From Vibrio crassostreae 9ZC13 (lineage in GTDB: Bacteria; Pseudomonadota; Gammaproteobacteria; Enterobacterales; Vibrionaceae): 64,000 nt of DNA. How positions within the stretch are numbered: position 1 is the first letter of the stretch; every line of letters begins with the position of its first letter. The stretch covers positions 539,538 to 603,537 of the forward strand of contig NZ_AJYZ02000019.1 of NCBI RefSeq assembly GCF_000272045.2, written 5' to 3'. This document shows, piece by piece, positions 7,666 through 17,130 of the stretch. The position numbers and the translations under genes were made by a program. Under the pieces are notes generated by a model, which saw only the letters and a program-made list of their open reading frames with translations, was not told the origin of the DNA and made no database searches.

Positions 7666-9047
7666 GTAAAAAACTGCTGCGTTGCCCTGATTTTATTGCT
7701 AAGCGTAAAGACGGACTCACTTTCCAACTGTTCAGTTACCTGACCGTCATTTTGGTGAGTATTTTGATTCTGCAAGGTGTCGCAGAAAGAGCCTTGATGA
7801 AAGCGCTGCTTAAAGTGCCAGAATCGGTTAAAGCGGAGATGCTCGACCTTGCTTACCAAGCGAATGTGTTGATTGAAGAAGGGGACATGGATGAACTCGC
7901 GGACTGGGGTAATGCTCAGCAGTATTATCTGTTCGTCATCGACAAAGACAATCGTCCGATCACACATCGTCACATGCACCCACATTTTGAATTTAAGCTC
8001 AAATACTTAAGAACGTTAGATCACCAACTTAGTGATCGTGTGAGTAAGCCGATCTTCGGCCTACCACTGGATAACGGTAAAACACTGGTTATCCAACTAC
8101 CGCACCAGTTTCATCCCGCAAAATCTTTTGCGCCATATTCCTATATGCTTAAAGCATTGATTGCATTGGTCGTATTGTCTCTGTTCTCGATTATCATGGC
8201 CAAAAGCCTTCAGCAACCGTTGGATAGATTGAGAGAAGCGAGCCGCAGACTGGCTCAAGGTGACTTCACGGTCAGTGTGGTGTCGGAGTTGAACTCCACC
8301 ACGCGTGAATTCAACGAGCTTGCACACGATTTTGATTACATGACCTTTGAGATTAAATCTCTGGCTGAAAAGCAACGTTGTTTGATTCGTGATGTCTCAC
8401 ACGAGTTAAGAACACCATTAGCAAGGCAAAACCTCGCACTACACCTGCTGCGCAGCAAGGTTGATGATAAAAGCATTGGTTTGCTAGAACGAATGGAAAA
8501 TGAAACAGAAGAGATGAATAAGCTGGTGGGTGAGATACTTGAATTTAGCCGCTTAGAAACCTCTCGCTATGACTCCAAGTTAAGTTTAATGCACCTTGAG
8601 CACTATTGTTCAATGTTGATCGCGCAGATGCAAAACGATTTAAAACCGAATCAAACTTTGATTGGTTCCCTAGAGACGCCGATATCAATGGTGAACGTTG
8701 ATGAGAGGCTACTGCTTCGAGTCATTGGTAACTTGGTCGGGAATGCCATTAAATACGCGGGTGAGAACGCTCATGTGGTCGTGACGACATACGAACAGGT
8801 AATGGATAGACGTTACAGTGTAATATCTGTAGAAGATGACGGTGACGGTATTCCTGATAACAAGATTGCAGGTATATTCGACCCGTTTACTCGTATTGAA
8901 TCAGCAAGAGACAAACGGTCTGGTGGCTACGGTCTGGGCCTTGCGATTGTTAAAGAAGCGATGGGTGTGATGAATGGACATGTAACTGCTGAGAATAGAG
9001 AAGGTGGGGGGCTGAGAGTGAACTTGATGTTCCCAATCGGTGATTAG
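7662..9047 (+). CDS. Membrane sensor histidine kinase, CpxA-like architecture
   Basis: 461 aa. An N-terminal transmembrane helix lies near residues 23-45, then a periplasmic sensor loop of roughly 110 residues containing a His-rich patch (THRHMHPH near residue 105). A second helix lies near 160-182, followed by HAMP. The dimerisation/phospho-acceptor motif is DVSHELRTPLAR near residue 245. The ATPase N box is NAIKYA, followed by DDGDGIP and GYGLGLAI. It phosphorylates the coupled regulator at 7000-7665. The periplasmic His cluster could sense metal or pH, but that is speculation. Confidence 0.92.
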   Translation: MSKKLLRCPDFIAKRKDGLTFQLFSYLTVILVSILILQGVAERALMKALLKVPESVKAEMLDLAYQANVLIEEGDMDELADWGNAQQYYLFVIDKDNRPITHRHMHPHFEFKLKYLRTLDHQLSDRVSKPIFGLPLDNGKTLVIQLPHQFHPAKSFAPYSYMLKALIALVVLSLFSIIMAKSLQQPLDRLREASRRLAQGDFTVSVVSELNSTTREFNELAHDFDYMTFEIKSLAEKQRCLIRDVSHELRTPLARQNLALHLLRSKVDDKSIGLLERMENETEEMNKLVGEILEFSRLETSRYDSKLSLMHLEHYCSMLIAQMQNDLKPNQTLIGSLETPISMVNVDERLLLRVIGNLVGNAIKYAGENAHVVVTTYEQVMDRRYSVISVEDDGDGIPDNKIAGIFDPFTRIESARDKRSGGYGLGLAIVKEAMGVMNGHVTAENREGGGLRVNLMFPIGD

Positions 9048-9120
9048 CTTTCCCTATTGATAATTACCTTAAATTGATAACTGTCCCAACTCAGTAGTAC
9101 TGACTTAAGCGATACCCAAT

Positions 9121-9152
9121 AAAAACGCCACTGCATCTGCAGTGGCGTTTTT
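9121..9152. terminator. Bidirectional terminator
   Basis: A perfect 15-bp inverted repeat (9121-9135 with 9138-9152) has A and T tracts at its ends. It serves the converging kinase and symporter genes. Confidence 0.92.
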
Positions 9153-9231
9153 CTTTATGCGCTTTGGTATGGGCTAGGCGTAGCCATTAATTACGCCTGA
9201 GCTTGAAGACAAGAGCATAAGATAAGCGAGA

Positions 9232-10536
9232 CTATGCCTGTTGGCGAGCTAGCTTAACTTCTTCTTCTTTCTCACCTGCTGCTGGGTCGTTGAAGCGAGA
9301 CTCGTCTAGAGCGCCTTCAGACTTAGCAACGATGATAGATACGGCACTATCACCTGTGATGTTTACAGCGGTACGAATCATATCAAGAAGGCGGTCAACA
9401 CCCATGATTAGAGCAATACCTTCAAGCGGCAGGCCAACTTGGTTCAATACCATCGCTAGCATAACAAGACCAACACCAGGGACACCTGCAGTACCAACAG
9501 ACGCCAGTGTCGCCGTTAGGATAACCATTAGGTAATCACCCATTGAAAGGTCGATGTTGTACGCTTGCGCGATAAACGCCGTCGCAACACCTTGCATGAT
9601 TGCAGTGCCGTCCATGTTCACAGTTGCACCTAGTGGTACTGTGAAAGAAGCGACTTTGTTGTCTACGCCCATACGGTTCTTAGCCGTTTCCATAGTTACT
9701 GGAATTGTTGCGTTCGAAGATGCTGTTGAGAATGCAAACATGATTGCATCTTCCATCTTACGTAGGAACGTAATCGGACTAAGACCTGTGAATCCTTTAA
9801 GCATCGCACTGTAAGTCACCAAGCCATGCAACAGCAGGGTACCAGCAAGCACTAAGAAGTATTCTGCTAGGTTCCAAATTGCACCTAAGCCAAGGCCAGA
9901 GAACAGTTTCGCCATCAAGAAGAATACGCCGTAAGGAGCAAGGTTCATTAGTAGCGCAACTAGCTTCATGATCACTTCGTTTAGATCAGAGAAAACTGCA
10001 GCGATACGTTCACCGGGTTTGCCCGCTGCACTGATTGCGATACCAAACAACACTGCAAATACGATAACTTGTAACGTTTTGCCCTCAGCCATCGCCTGAA
10101 TAGGGTTGGTTGGGAACATGTCGATGATTACTTGGCCCAGAGAAGGGGCATCCGCTGATTTGAAAGAGCTCGCAGCAGTAAGATCCGCACCAGCTCCAGG
10201 TTGGAACAGGTTACCGATAGTTAATGCTAGAGTGATGGCAACGGCAGTAGTACCGATATAAAGTGCAAGCGTTTTGCCACCCATACGGCCAAGAGTTGAT
10301 AAGTCTTTAAGAGAACTTGTACCGCACACTAGTGAAACGAAGACTAGAGGCACAACAAGCATTTTTAAACTGGCGACAAAGATTTGTCCGCCCACTTCAA
10401 AGAGTCCGTTAACGATGTAGTTGTTAACAAATCCGTTGTCTGCAAAAAGGGATTGAATGGCGAATCCCGTTAATATACCTACGACCATACCGAGGATTAC
10501 TCGACCAGTCAGAGACATAGGTTTCTTGGTATTCAT
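9232..10536 (-). CDS. Dicarboxylate/amino acid:cation symporter (DAACS family)
   Basis: A 434-aa inner-membrane secondary transporter of the GltP/DctA type, moving C4-dicarboxylates or acidic/neutral amino acids with Na+ or H+. Eight helices and two hairpins are expected. Visible signatures are the Ser-rich FAFSTASSNATIPVT in the first hairpin region and NMDGTAIMQG, the cation and substrate site. The hydrophobic ASVGTAGVPGVG forms the second hairpin. The NITGDS block carries the Asp that decides substrate class, but I cannot assign the substrate. The ribosome site is AGGAG. A CRP-like site lies upstream at 10642-10663. Confidence 0.92.
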   Translation of the reverse strand: MNTKKPMSLTGRVILGMVVGILTGFAIQSLFADNGFVNNYIVNGLFEVGGQIFVASLKMLVVPLVFVSLVCGTSSLKDLSTLGRMGGKTLALYIGTTAVAITLALTIGNLFQPGAGADLTAASSFKSADAPSLGQVIIDMFPTNPIQAMAEGKTLQVIVFAVLFGIAISAAGKPGERIAAVFSDLNEVIMKLVALLMNLAPYGVFFLMAKLFSGLGLGAIWNLAEYFLVLAGTLLLHGLVTYSAMLKGFTGLSPITFLRKMEDAIMFAFSTASSNATIPVTMETAKNRMGVDNKVASFTVPLGATVNMDGTAIMQGVATAFIAQAYNIDLSMGDYLMVILTATLASVGTAGVPGVGLVMLAMVLNQVGLPLEGIALIMGVDRLLDMIRTAVNITGDSAVSIIVAKSEGALDESRFNDPAAGEKEEEVKLARQQA

Positions 10537-10641
10537 TTAGAACACTCCTTATTATTTATAACTTTGATACCTTTTCAAAGTGAGCAGGAGATTAGCAGTC
10601 GGATAATCAATTCGAAAAACAAAAAATGAGTTTGGAATTAT

Positions 10642-10663
10642 AGATGTGATCAAAATCACTGAT
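10642..10663. promoter_or_regulatory. CRP-like binding site
   Basis: TGTGA-TCAAAA-TCACT matches the CRP core TGTGA-N6-TCACA at 9 of 10 bases. It lies about 105-125 bp before the start of the leftward symporter, so cAMP-CRP activation of that gene is likely. Confidence 0.65.
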
Positions 10664-10968
10664 AATTGTGTAAATTAAACAAATAAAAACAAAATAATTC
10701 ACTATTAGTTTACATCTATCGAGGGTTTTATACATAAATTTGTCGTTTCAAAGGTAGTAAATAAGAAGAGATGATTTTCTTATCAATCTTCACGTCTTCA
10801 ATTGACTGAACAAATACCGTTGTTTCAAAAAATTCGGTGAAGATAACCAGTCGATTTACGTCCATGAGCCTTAACTACTTGTATTGAATGGTTTTGTTGA
10901 ACTCCTCAAATATGACTCACCGACAGGCCTTTACAAAACTTTACGAATGCAAAGAATGTAAATTTAAT

Positions 10969-10987
10969 GCAAATGGTAATAGTTATC
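10969..10987. promoter_or_regulatory. Fur box upstream of siderophore receptor
   Basis: GCAAATGGTAATAGTTATC matches the 19-bp Fur consensus at about 14 positions by eye. It sits 108 bp before the receptor start, as expected for iron repression. Confidence 0.75.
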
Positions 10988-11095
10988 ACTTATATTTACT
11001 CCCGAAATAATTCAGTGGTACCGGCAACGGTTCAGCGAACACATCGAATAAATAACAAAGTGTTCGTCTAAAAGAATAAAAGCGGAGTAAAGGAC

Positions 11096-13192
11096 ATGTT
11101 TTCAAAGAGCCCATTGGCTTTAGTGATCGGCGCAGTATTAGCTTCACCAGCAGTATTGGCAGAAACAGTAAAAACAGACGAGCATATGGTTGTTGAAGGT
11201 CGTGACTACGGTTATAAAGCCGACACGAACACAACAGCAATGCGCATGGAGGCGACTCAATTAGAGACTCCGGGACAAGTTTTAGTAATCGATGAGCAAA
11301 TCATCGATGAACAGCGTGCAACAACGCTTGGTGACGTGCTTAAGAATGACGCGAGTGTAAGTGCTGGCGGTACAAGCCGTAACCGTGAACGTTTCTCTCT
11401 ACGTGGTTTCTCGGTAGAAAGCTCTTCGGGCTTCCTTAAAAATGGCCAGCAACATTGGTCTCACTACCGTCAACCAATCGAACTGCTAGAGCGTGTTGAA
11501 GTACTAAAAGGACCTTCTGGTCTTCTTTACGGTATTTCTGCACCAGGTGGTTTGATCAACATGGTAAGCAAAAAGCCAACTTACGATACGCAAGTAAGTG
11601 TTAGCCAAGATATTGGTTCTAATGACCATTCTCGTACAACGGTAGACGTAAGTGGCGCTTTGAACGACGCTGAAACTCTACGTGGTCGCGCGATTCTATC
11701 TAAAGAAAGCTACGGCTCTTGGAGAACTTATGGTGACGGAACTGAACCACAAACAGAACGTTTTGTTGGTGGTGTATTCGTTGATTACGATGTAACTGAA
11801 GACGTGACAGTTTCTGTTCATTACGACAAAACTAACGACGAAGGTAGCGTAGATTCTGGCGCTTTATACACGCTAGACGGCAACCGAGTAGGTAGCGACA
11901 AGCACATCTGGGATGCACAGTGGTCACAGATCGAGAATGATGTTGAGAACGTTGGTTTTGATATTGCTGCTAACCTGACTGATACATGGTCATTAAAAAC
12001 AGGTTTCAACTACCAAGATTTCGAACGTATTGATATGGAAAGCTACCCAAGCTTTTCAAATATGAATCCTGATGGTACGGGCACCGTGACTCAAGGCGGT
12101 AACTACCGTCATGATAAATGGCGTTTCAGAACGGCTTACGTTGATCTAACAACAACCGCTGATCTTGCGGGCACAGAGCACCAACTATTATTCGGTGCTA
12201 ACTGGTTAGGCTACAGCTATTACCGTGGTATGGATCGCTTCAGCAGCGCTGAATACGCACCAGATGCAACAGTACCAGCGCCGTCAGTGGGTCCAACATC
12301 GCTAGGTAAGATGAGTACTTACGATACTTGGGGCTTCTACATCCAAGATTTGATTACTATTAATGATGAATGGCAAGTTCTTGCGGGTGCTCGTTTCGAC
12401 CGTAAAGTAAGTGATGGCGTAGCAGAAGAAAATGTAGCGCCTAAGCTTGGCCTGATTTACCACCCAGCATCAAACGGTAGTATCTACGCTTCTTACTCTG
12501 AAAGTTTCGAACCACAAGGTGTTGTGTCTAGCGGAAGCCGCAACTACACCAACGATGGCGAACTTCTTGACGCAGCAACGGGCGTGTCTTACGAAGTCGG
12601 TACTAAGTGGGAACTGATGGACGAACGTCTATTCGTTTCTGGTGCGGTATTCGATATTACCCAAGAAAACATTTCAATGGATGTAGAAGACACTTCATCA
12701 GGCGATTGGACGAAGACACAAGGTGGCGAACAAGTTCACCGTGGTGCTGAGCTAGCCGCACAAGGCTTTATTTCAGAGCGCTTCTCAATGTCTGGTTCTG
12801 CAATGTACTTAGATGCTGAAATCACGAACCATGAAACATATGAAGGTAACCGTCCAGTAGACGTACCTGAGTTTGCAGCAAGCGTTTGGTCTACCTATGC
12901 AGCAACAAACGAAGTTGATGTGAACCTGGGTCTTATCTACGAAGGTTCTCGTTACGGCGATAGCGCGAACACATTCAAGAAAGACGGCTACGCACGTGTA
13001 GATATGGGTGCTGCATACACGCTTAAGTACGACGATTCTCTTGATTTCGTAGCGCGTCTAACAGTCGAGAACGTATTTGATAAAGAATACCTAGCGGGTG
13101 GCGGTTCAACATCTTCAAACCACCAATTTGCTGAAGACGTAGTAATCGGCGAAGGCCGTAACTACATGGCGACTTTACAGGTAAAATACTAA
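11096..13192 (+). CDS. TonB-dependent siderophore receptor
   Basis: 698-aa outer-membrane receptor. The signal peptide ends near SPAVLA (residue 22). The plug domain follows, including QVLVIDEQIIDEQ and the RFSLRGFSVES and VEVLKGPSGLLYG motifs at about residues 95-145. The rest is a 22-strand-type beta-barrel ending in the aromatic-terminated strand ATLQVKY. The pattern resembles receptors for hydroxamate siderophores (FhuE/FoxA/ferrichrome group), but the ligand is not certain. An AAAGGA ribosome site precedes the ATG. A Fur box lies upstream and the TonB2 energising genes begin 180 bp downstream. Confidence 0.93.
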   Translation: MFSKSPLALVIGAVLASPAVLAETVKTDEHMVVEGRDYGYKADTNTTAMRMEATQLETPGQVLVIDEQIIDEQRATTLGDVLKNDASVSAGGTSRNRERFSLRGFSVESSSGFLKNGQQHWSHYRQPIELLERVEVLKGPSGLLYGISAPGGLINMVSKKPTYDTQVSVSQDIGSNDHSRTTVDVSGALNDAETLRGRAILSKESYGSWRTYGDGTEPQTERFVGGVFVDYDVTEDVTVSVHYDKTNDEGSVDSGALYTLDGNRVGSDKHIWDAQWSQIENDVENVGFDIAANLTDTWSLKTGFNYQDFERIDMESYPSFSNMNPDGTGTVTQGGNYRHDKWRFRTAYVDLTTTADLAGTEHQLLFGANWLGYSYYRGMDRFSSAEYAPDATVPAPSVGPTSLGKMSTYDTWGFYIQDLITINDEWQVLAGARFDRKVSDGVAEENVAPKLGLIYHPASNGSIYASYSESFEPQGVVSSGSRNYTNDGELLDAATGVSYEVGTKWELMDERLFVSGAVFDITQENISMDVEDTSSGDWTKTQGGEQVHRGAELAAQGFISERFSMSGSAMYLDAEITNHETYEGNRPVDVPEFAASVWSTYAATNEVDVNLGLIYEGSRYGDSANTFKKDGYARVDMGAAYTLKYDDSLDFVARLTVENVFDKEYLAGGGSTSSNHQFAEDVVIGEGRNYMATLQVKY

Positions 13193-13227
13193 TTTGTTAG
13201 TAGGGTACTATTGTTAGCCTAAATACT

Positions 13228-13256
13228 AAGGGGAAAGTTTCGGCTTTCTCCTTTCG
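13228..13256 (+). terminator. Probable terminator after the receptor
   Basis: The 10-bp stem AAGGGGAAAG (13228-13237) pairs with CTTTCTCCTT (13244-13253) with one wobble. The following T tract is short (TTTC), so termination may be partial. Confidence 0.5.
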
Positions 13257-13306
13257 TGATTCTGCTATTCAGTAAAATATCCCTAGTAATGCGAGTGACT
13301 TTTAAT

Positions 13307-13325
13307 GATAATGAGAGTGCTTATC
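13307..13325. promoter_or_regulatory. Fur box upstream of the TonB2 cluster
   Basis: GATAATGAGAGTGCTTATC matches the Fur consensus at about 15 of 19 positions. It lies about 50 bp before the first gene of the TonB2 operon. Confidence 0.78.
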
Positions 13326-13373
13326 AATAATAGTATTTATCAATAAAATGTATTTGACCTTCTTCTATAGTAA

Positions 13374-14153
13374 ATGACTACAATTATGAATCTTTTAAAA
13401 ACTAGCCTAGCGCTTGCCATCAGTTTGGTTGCAACGTCTTCTATGGCAAACAGCTTGGATCAAGCTCAATCAATTCAAAACAAGACCAATAACGCGTCGG
13501 CTTCGAGCCAAAAGGTTATTGATAAAAGCTCACAAGCGACTTTAATGCTGCAAGCTGAGATTGAGCGTCTGCAAGAAGAAGTTAAAAACCTAGAAATCTA
13601 TCACGATCACCTTGCTGCATTAGTTGAGAGCCAAAACAAAGAAGCTCAAAGCATTGAAGAGCAGATCGAAGAAATCAAATACACACGCCAAGGTGTCGTG
13701 CCTTTGATGTATCAAATGATCGATGGCTTGCAACAGCTGGTAGAAAAAGACGTACCGATTAAGAAAGAGCAGCGTCTAGAGAGAGTTGAAAAGCTTCAAT
13801 CAATGATGACTCGTGCAGACGTAAGTGATGCTGAGAAATACCGTCGTATCCTAGAGGCATACCAAATCGAGATGGACTACGGCATTAAGTTGGGTGTTTA
13901 CCAAGGTCGTGTCGCATTGGCGAGTGATAAAACAATCGAGGCAGATGTTCTGCACCTAGGTCGTATCTCTTTGGTTGCTCGTAATCTAAATGGCAGCCAA
14001 TACTGGGCTTGGAATCAAACAGAAGCTCAATGGCAAGAACTTGATTCTTCTATGAAGTCAGAGCTAGATAAAGCGTACGATATTGCTGGCCAACAAGCTG
14101 CCCCAAGCTTGATTACTTTACCTGTTTCTTTAACTGTTGCGGAGGTTAAGTAA
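13374..14153 (+). CDS. Exported DUF3450 coiled-coil protein of the TonB2 cluster
   Basis: 259 aa, with a signal peptide ending near SSMANS (residues 24-26). A long coiled coil follows (residues roughly 45-110, rich in Glu, Gln and Lys heptads such as LQAEIERLQEEVKNLE), then a globular C-terminal part with QYWAWNQTEAQW. DUF3450 proteins regularly head tonB2/ttpC clusters in vibrios, so it is probably a periplasmic accessory of the energy-transducing complex. Its precise job is not established here. The start could instead be the ATG at 13386. It overlaps ttpC by one base (TAATG). Confidence 0.85.
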   Translation: MTTIMNLLKTSLALAISLVATSSMANSLDQAQSIQNKTNNASASSQKVIDKSSQATLMLQAEIERLQEEVKNLEIYHDHLAALVESQNKEAQSIEEQIEEIKYTRQGVVPLMYQMIDGLQQLVEKDVPIKKEQRLERVEKLQSMMTRADVSDAEKYRRILEAYQIEMDYGIKLGVYQGRVALASDKTIEADVLHLGRISLVARNLNGSQYWAWNQTEAQWQELDSSMKSELDKAYDIAGQQAAPSLITLPVSLTVAEVK

Positions 14154-15529
14154 TGAACTTAAAACCATTAGCAGCATTGCTTTGTATCACGTCTATCTCC
14201 TTTTCTGCTTTCTCTGCTTCTGATTCAACGGCTCAGTTAGTGAACAAAGCTAAGTCAGAAAATCGCACTCAAGCTTCTCACAACGTAGTGCGTGAAGCTG
14301 ATTTCAAAAAGACAGAACAAGAACTGAAAGCGATCAAAGCTCAGCTTGAAGCGAAGCGTACGTCTATCCAAGGTGCGACAGATGTTCTGACTCAAACGTT
14401 CAGTGATAACGAAAACAAGCTTGCTCGCTTAGAAGAGAAGCTGCGTTTAGAAACCGGTAGCTTAGGCGAGCTGTTCGGTGTCGTTCGTCAAAACGCAAAA
14501 GAACTAGGCGCAGAGCTTAGCTCAACCGTGAATAGTGTTGATCGTGCTGAACACACTGCAACTGTTGATCAAATCATTGATGCTAAATCACTGCCTTCAA
14601 TGCCACAGCTGACCGGTTTGTGGATGAGCATGGTTGAACAGATCCAAGCGAGTTCTGAGCTTAGCAAATCTCAAATTGCATTCATTAATGGTGAAGGCAA
14701 TACAAACAAGGTTGACGCTTACCGACTAGGTTCGATTGGTCTTGTGACAGAGCAAGGCTATGTTAGCTGGAACACTCAGCGTGAAGATGCGATCGCTTAC
14801 CTTAAGCAACCACAAAATGGTCCAACGTTAGCGTCACTTTCTTCGTTAGCGAATGGTGAAGTATCTAACGTGGTTGTCGATCCTTCTCGCGGGTTTATGC
14901 TAGAGCAATTAGCACTTACGCCAAGTTTAACTGACCGTCTACAAGCGGGTGGTGTGGTTGGTAAAGTGATTCTTGGCCTACTAGCTATTGGTCTAATCAT
15001 CGCATTAGTTCGTGGTGTCTCTCTTGCTATCGCACGCCAGAAAATTCGCGCGCAACTTAAGAACCCTGAGCAAGCGGGTGATAACCCACTAGGTCGTGTT
15101 CTTGCGATGTACAACAAGGAACAAAACCAAACGGTTGAAGCGTTAGAGTTGCGACTTTTAGAAGCGGTAGTTGATGAGCAGACTCACCTAGAGAAAGGTC
15201 TATCGATGCTTAAGCTATTGGCGGCACTAGCACCAATGTTGGGCCTTTTAGGTACAGTAACCGGCATGATCGAAACATTCCAAGTGATCACTCAGTTTGG
15301 TAATGGCGACCCTAAAGTTATGGCGGGTGGTATCTCGATGGCGCTTGTAACTACGGTACTTGGTCTGGTTGCGGCAATGCCTCTTCTACTGGCACACAAC
15401 ATTCTTAGCACTCAAGCAGAAAACATTCGCAATATTCTTGAGAAGCAAGGTATTGGTCTTGTTGCTGAGCAGGCTGAAAAGACCGTTGAATCAAACGCTG
15501 TTGTTTCACCAGTTGGGGCTGCTGCGTAA
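14153..15529 (+). CDS. ttpC: TtpC, MotA/TolQ/ExbB-family component of the TonB2 system
   Basis: 458 aa. After a signal peptide (ISFSAFSAS) comes a periplasmic, partly coiled-coil domain of about 240 residues. A transmembrane helix lies near 268-290, and the MotA/TolQ/ExbB channel domain follows, with APMLGLLGTVTGMIETF near 360-376 and a last hydrophobic pair. In vibrios TtpC is the fourth member needed for TonB2-dependent uptake. The gene order ttpC-exbB2-exbD2-tonB2 here matches that known module. Stop and start codons of neighbours overlap, so translation is coupled. Confidence 0.92.
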   Translation: MNLKPLAALLCITSISFSAFSASDSTAQLVNKAKSENRTQASHNVVREADFKKTEQELKAIKAQLEAKRTSIQGATDVLTQTFSDNENKLARLEEKLRLETGSLGELFGVVRQNAKELGAELSSTVNSVDRAEHTATVDQIIDAKSLPSMPQLTGLWMSMVEQIQASSELSKSQIAFINGEGNTNKVDAYRLGSIGLVTEQGYVSWNTQREDAIAYLKQPQNGPTLASLSSLANGEVSNVVVDPSRGFMLEQLALTPSLTDRLQAGGVVGKVILGLLAIGLIIALVRGVSLAIARQKIRAQLKNPEQAGDNPLGRVLAMYNKEQNQTVEALELRLLEAVVDEQTHLEKGLSMLKLLAALAPMLGLLGTVTGMIETFQVITQFGNGDPKVMAGGISMALVTTVLGLVAAMPLLLAHNILSTQAENIRNILEKQGIGLVAEQAEKTVESNAVVSPVGAAA

Positions 15530-16089
15530 TGGATATTTTGTCGGGTTCTCTATTACCAGCGAGTTGGTTAACGAGTGACTGGCTGCTGTCTTTATCAAGC
15601 TTTATGGAGCAGGGCGGTTTCGTCCTGTGGTGGCTAGCGGCTGTCGTCCTAGTGTATTGGGTGCTTGTGGTAGAACGTGTGCTTTATCTTGCGTTCTACT
15701 TTCCTAAGCAACGCCAAGCTTGGATAGCGAAATGGCATGAAAGAGAAGATCACTCTTCTTGGCATGCCAAAGCCATTCGTGAAGGTTGGTTAGGGCAAGC
15801 GAGTATCTTGCTTAACCAAAACTTGAATTTTATTAAGCTGTTAGTCGCTATTTGCCCGATGTTGGGCTTGCTAGGCACTGTAACCGGTATGATCTCTGTT
15901 TTTGATGTTATGGCGACACAAGGCAGCAGTGACCCTAAATTGATGGCTTCAGGTATCTCGTTAGCAACACTGCCAACCATGGCAGGCATGGTTGCAGCGT
16001 TAGCGGGCATGTTCGTTCACGCTCGCTTAGCGAAAGTATGTAACCGCTTAGAATTGAAATTAGAAAAATCTTTAAGGAGTCAACGATGA
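15529..16089 (+). CDS. exbB2: Proton-channel protein ExbB2 of the TonB2 system
   Basis: 186-aa inner-membrane protein with three hydrophobic segments (about residues 28-52, 105-130 and 145-170). ICPMLGLLGTVTGMISVF is the ExbB/TolQ channel signature. It forms the proton-conducting complex with ExbD that drives TonB. It overlaps the ends of ttpC and exbD2, and there is no gap in this operon. Confidence 0.93.
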   Translation: MDILSGSLLPASWLTSDWLLSLSSFMEQGGFVLWWLAAVVLVYWVLVVERVLYLAFYFPKQRQAWIAKWHEREDHSSWHAKAIREGWLGQASILLNQNLNFIKLLVAICPMLGLLGTVTGMISVFDVMATQGSSDPKLMASGISLATLPTMAGMVAALAGMFVHARLAKVCNRLELKLEKSLRSQR

Positions 16090-16490
16090 GACTCGGTCGA
16101 CGTCATTCTAAAAACGAAGAGGCTCAAATAGACCTTACTTCGATGCTTGATATTGTCTTTATCATGCTTATTTTCTTTATTGTGACCAGTTCATTTGTTC
16201 GTGAGTCAGGGGTGGAAGTCAATCGCCCACAAGCTTCTAACGTAGTAAGCCAAAAGGATGCAGGCATCTTTGTTGCGATTACTTCTGCAAACGACATTTT
16301 CATCGACAAGCGTGTCGTAGATGTTGAACGTGTCCAAGCGACGTTAGAGCACTTGTTGCTAGAACAACCTGATGCTTCTTTGGTTATTCAAGCGGATGAA
16401 CACGCTTACAACGGTACTGTTGTTAAAGTGATGGATGCCGCGAAAGGTGCAGGTGTTAAAAACATTGCGCTTGCTGCTGATAAGCGATGA
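16086..16490 (+). CDS. exbD2: ExbD2 biopolymer transport protein
   Basis: 134 aa. A short cytoplasmic N-terminus (RRHSKNEEAQIDLTSM) leads to a single transmembrane helix. That helix starts with the conserved Asp of LTSMLDIVFIMLIFF, near residue 23, which is the proton-carrying residue in this family. A periplasmic domain follows. It completes the motor complex with ExbB2. The start overlaps exbB2 by 4 bases. Confidence 0.94.
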   Translation: MRLGRRHSKNEEAQIDLTSMLDIVFIMLIFFIVTSSFVRESGVEVNRPQASNVVSQKDAGIFVAITSANDIFIDKRVVDVERVQATLEHLLLEQPDASLVIQADEHAYNGTVVKVMDAAKGAGVKNIALAADKR

Positions 16491-16509
16491 TCTTGGAGGA
16501 TCTTCATAA

Positions 16510-17130
16510 ATGATTCGCCTATTTCTTGCTTTACCGCTAGCGGGCGCGTTGGGCTTAGCGCTGTTTTCTTTCATGGCTTGGATGGTCGATAATGGCCACC
16601 AACGTTCACCAGACGATAGCGAGACGTTAAGTTTCAACATGGTAATGGTGGAACAAGAACAAGAAGTTCAAAGAAGACAACGCGCAGTCCCTGAAAAACC
16701 AGAAATGCCAGAGCCGCCACCGGAAGCGCAAACGTCTCAGTCACAAGCTGAAGTTACGCCTCTGAATTCGATGTCTTCTTTGCCTTCATTGGATTTGAAC
16801 ACATCCATTGATGGCTTAGCGATTAACGCACCGACATTCTCTGATTTTGGGTCAAACCAACAAGCAATGCCTTTGTATCGAGTAGAGCCTCGTTATCCAG
16901 CGAAAGCGCTTAAGCGTGGAGCTGAAGGCCATGTGATTATGTCTTTTACTATCGATGAAACGGGACGTCCAATTGACATTCAAGTCACTGACGCAAACCC
17001 ACGTCGTATGTTTGAACGTGAAGCGATGAGAGCACTTAAAAAATGGAAATATCAACCGAAAGTCGTCGATGGAAAAGCGATAGCTCAGGTTGGTCAAACC
17101 GTGAAACTAGAGTTTAAGTTGGCAAAATGA
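16510..17130 (+). CDS. tonB2: Energy transducer TonB2
   Basis: 206 aa. The N-terminal membrane anchor spans residues 5-27. A short Pro/Glu-rich spacer (EKPEMPEPPPEAQ) comes next, and the C-terminal TonB domain begins with PRYPAKALKRGAEGHV. FTIDETGRPIDI and a closing ALKKWKYQP region follow. The spacer is shorter than in E. coli TonB, typical of vibrio TonB2. It spans the periplasm to deliver energy to TonB-dependent receptors such as the one at 11096. GGAGG lies before the start, and it overlaps the TPR gene by 4 bases. Confidence 0.95.
   Translation: MIRLFLALPLAGALGLALFSFMAWMVDNGHQRSPDDSETLSFNMVMVEQEQEVQRRQRAVPEKPEMPEPPPEAQTSQSQAEVTPLNSMSSLPSLDLNTSIDGLAINAPTFSDFGSNQQAMPLYRVEPRYPAKALKRGAEGHVIMSFTIDETGRPIDIQVTDANPRRMFEREAMRALKKWKYQPKVVDGKAIAQVGQTVKLEFKLAK

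Larger units (their letters stand above)
10537..11095. other. Divergent control region, symporter / siderophore receptor
   Basis: 559 bases with no credible gene; the antisense ORF at 10986-11240 has no family features. It contains a CRP-like site near the symporter and a Fur-like box near the receptor. The stretch between about 10700 and 10960 is AT-rich, and I recognise nothing in it. Confidence 0.65.

Noticed and set aside
10986..11240. Antisense ORF of 84 codons at the receptor start
   Set aside because: It overlaps the receptor signal peptide and Fur-box region, has no ribosome site, and has an unusual Cys/Leu-rich composition.
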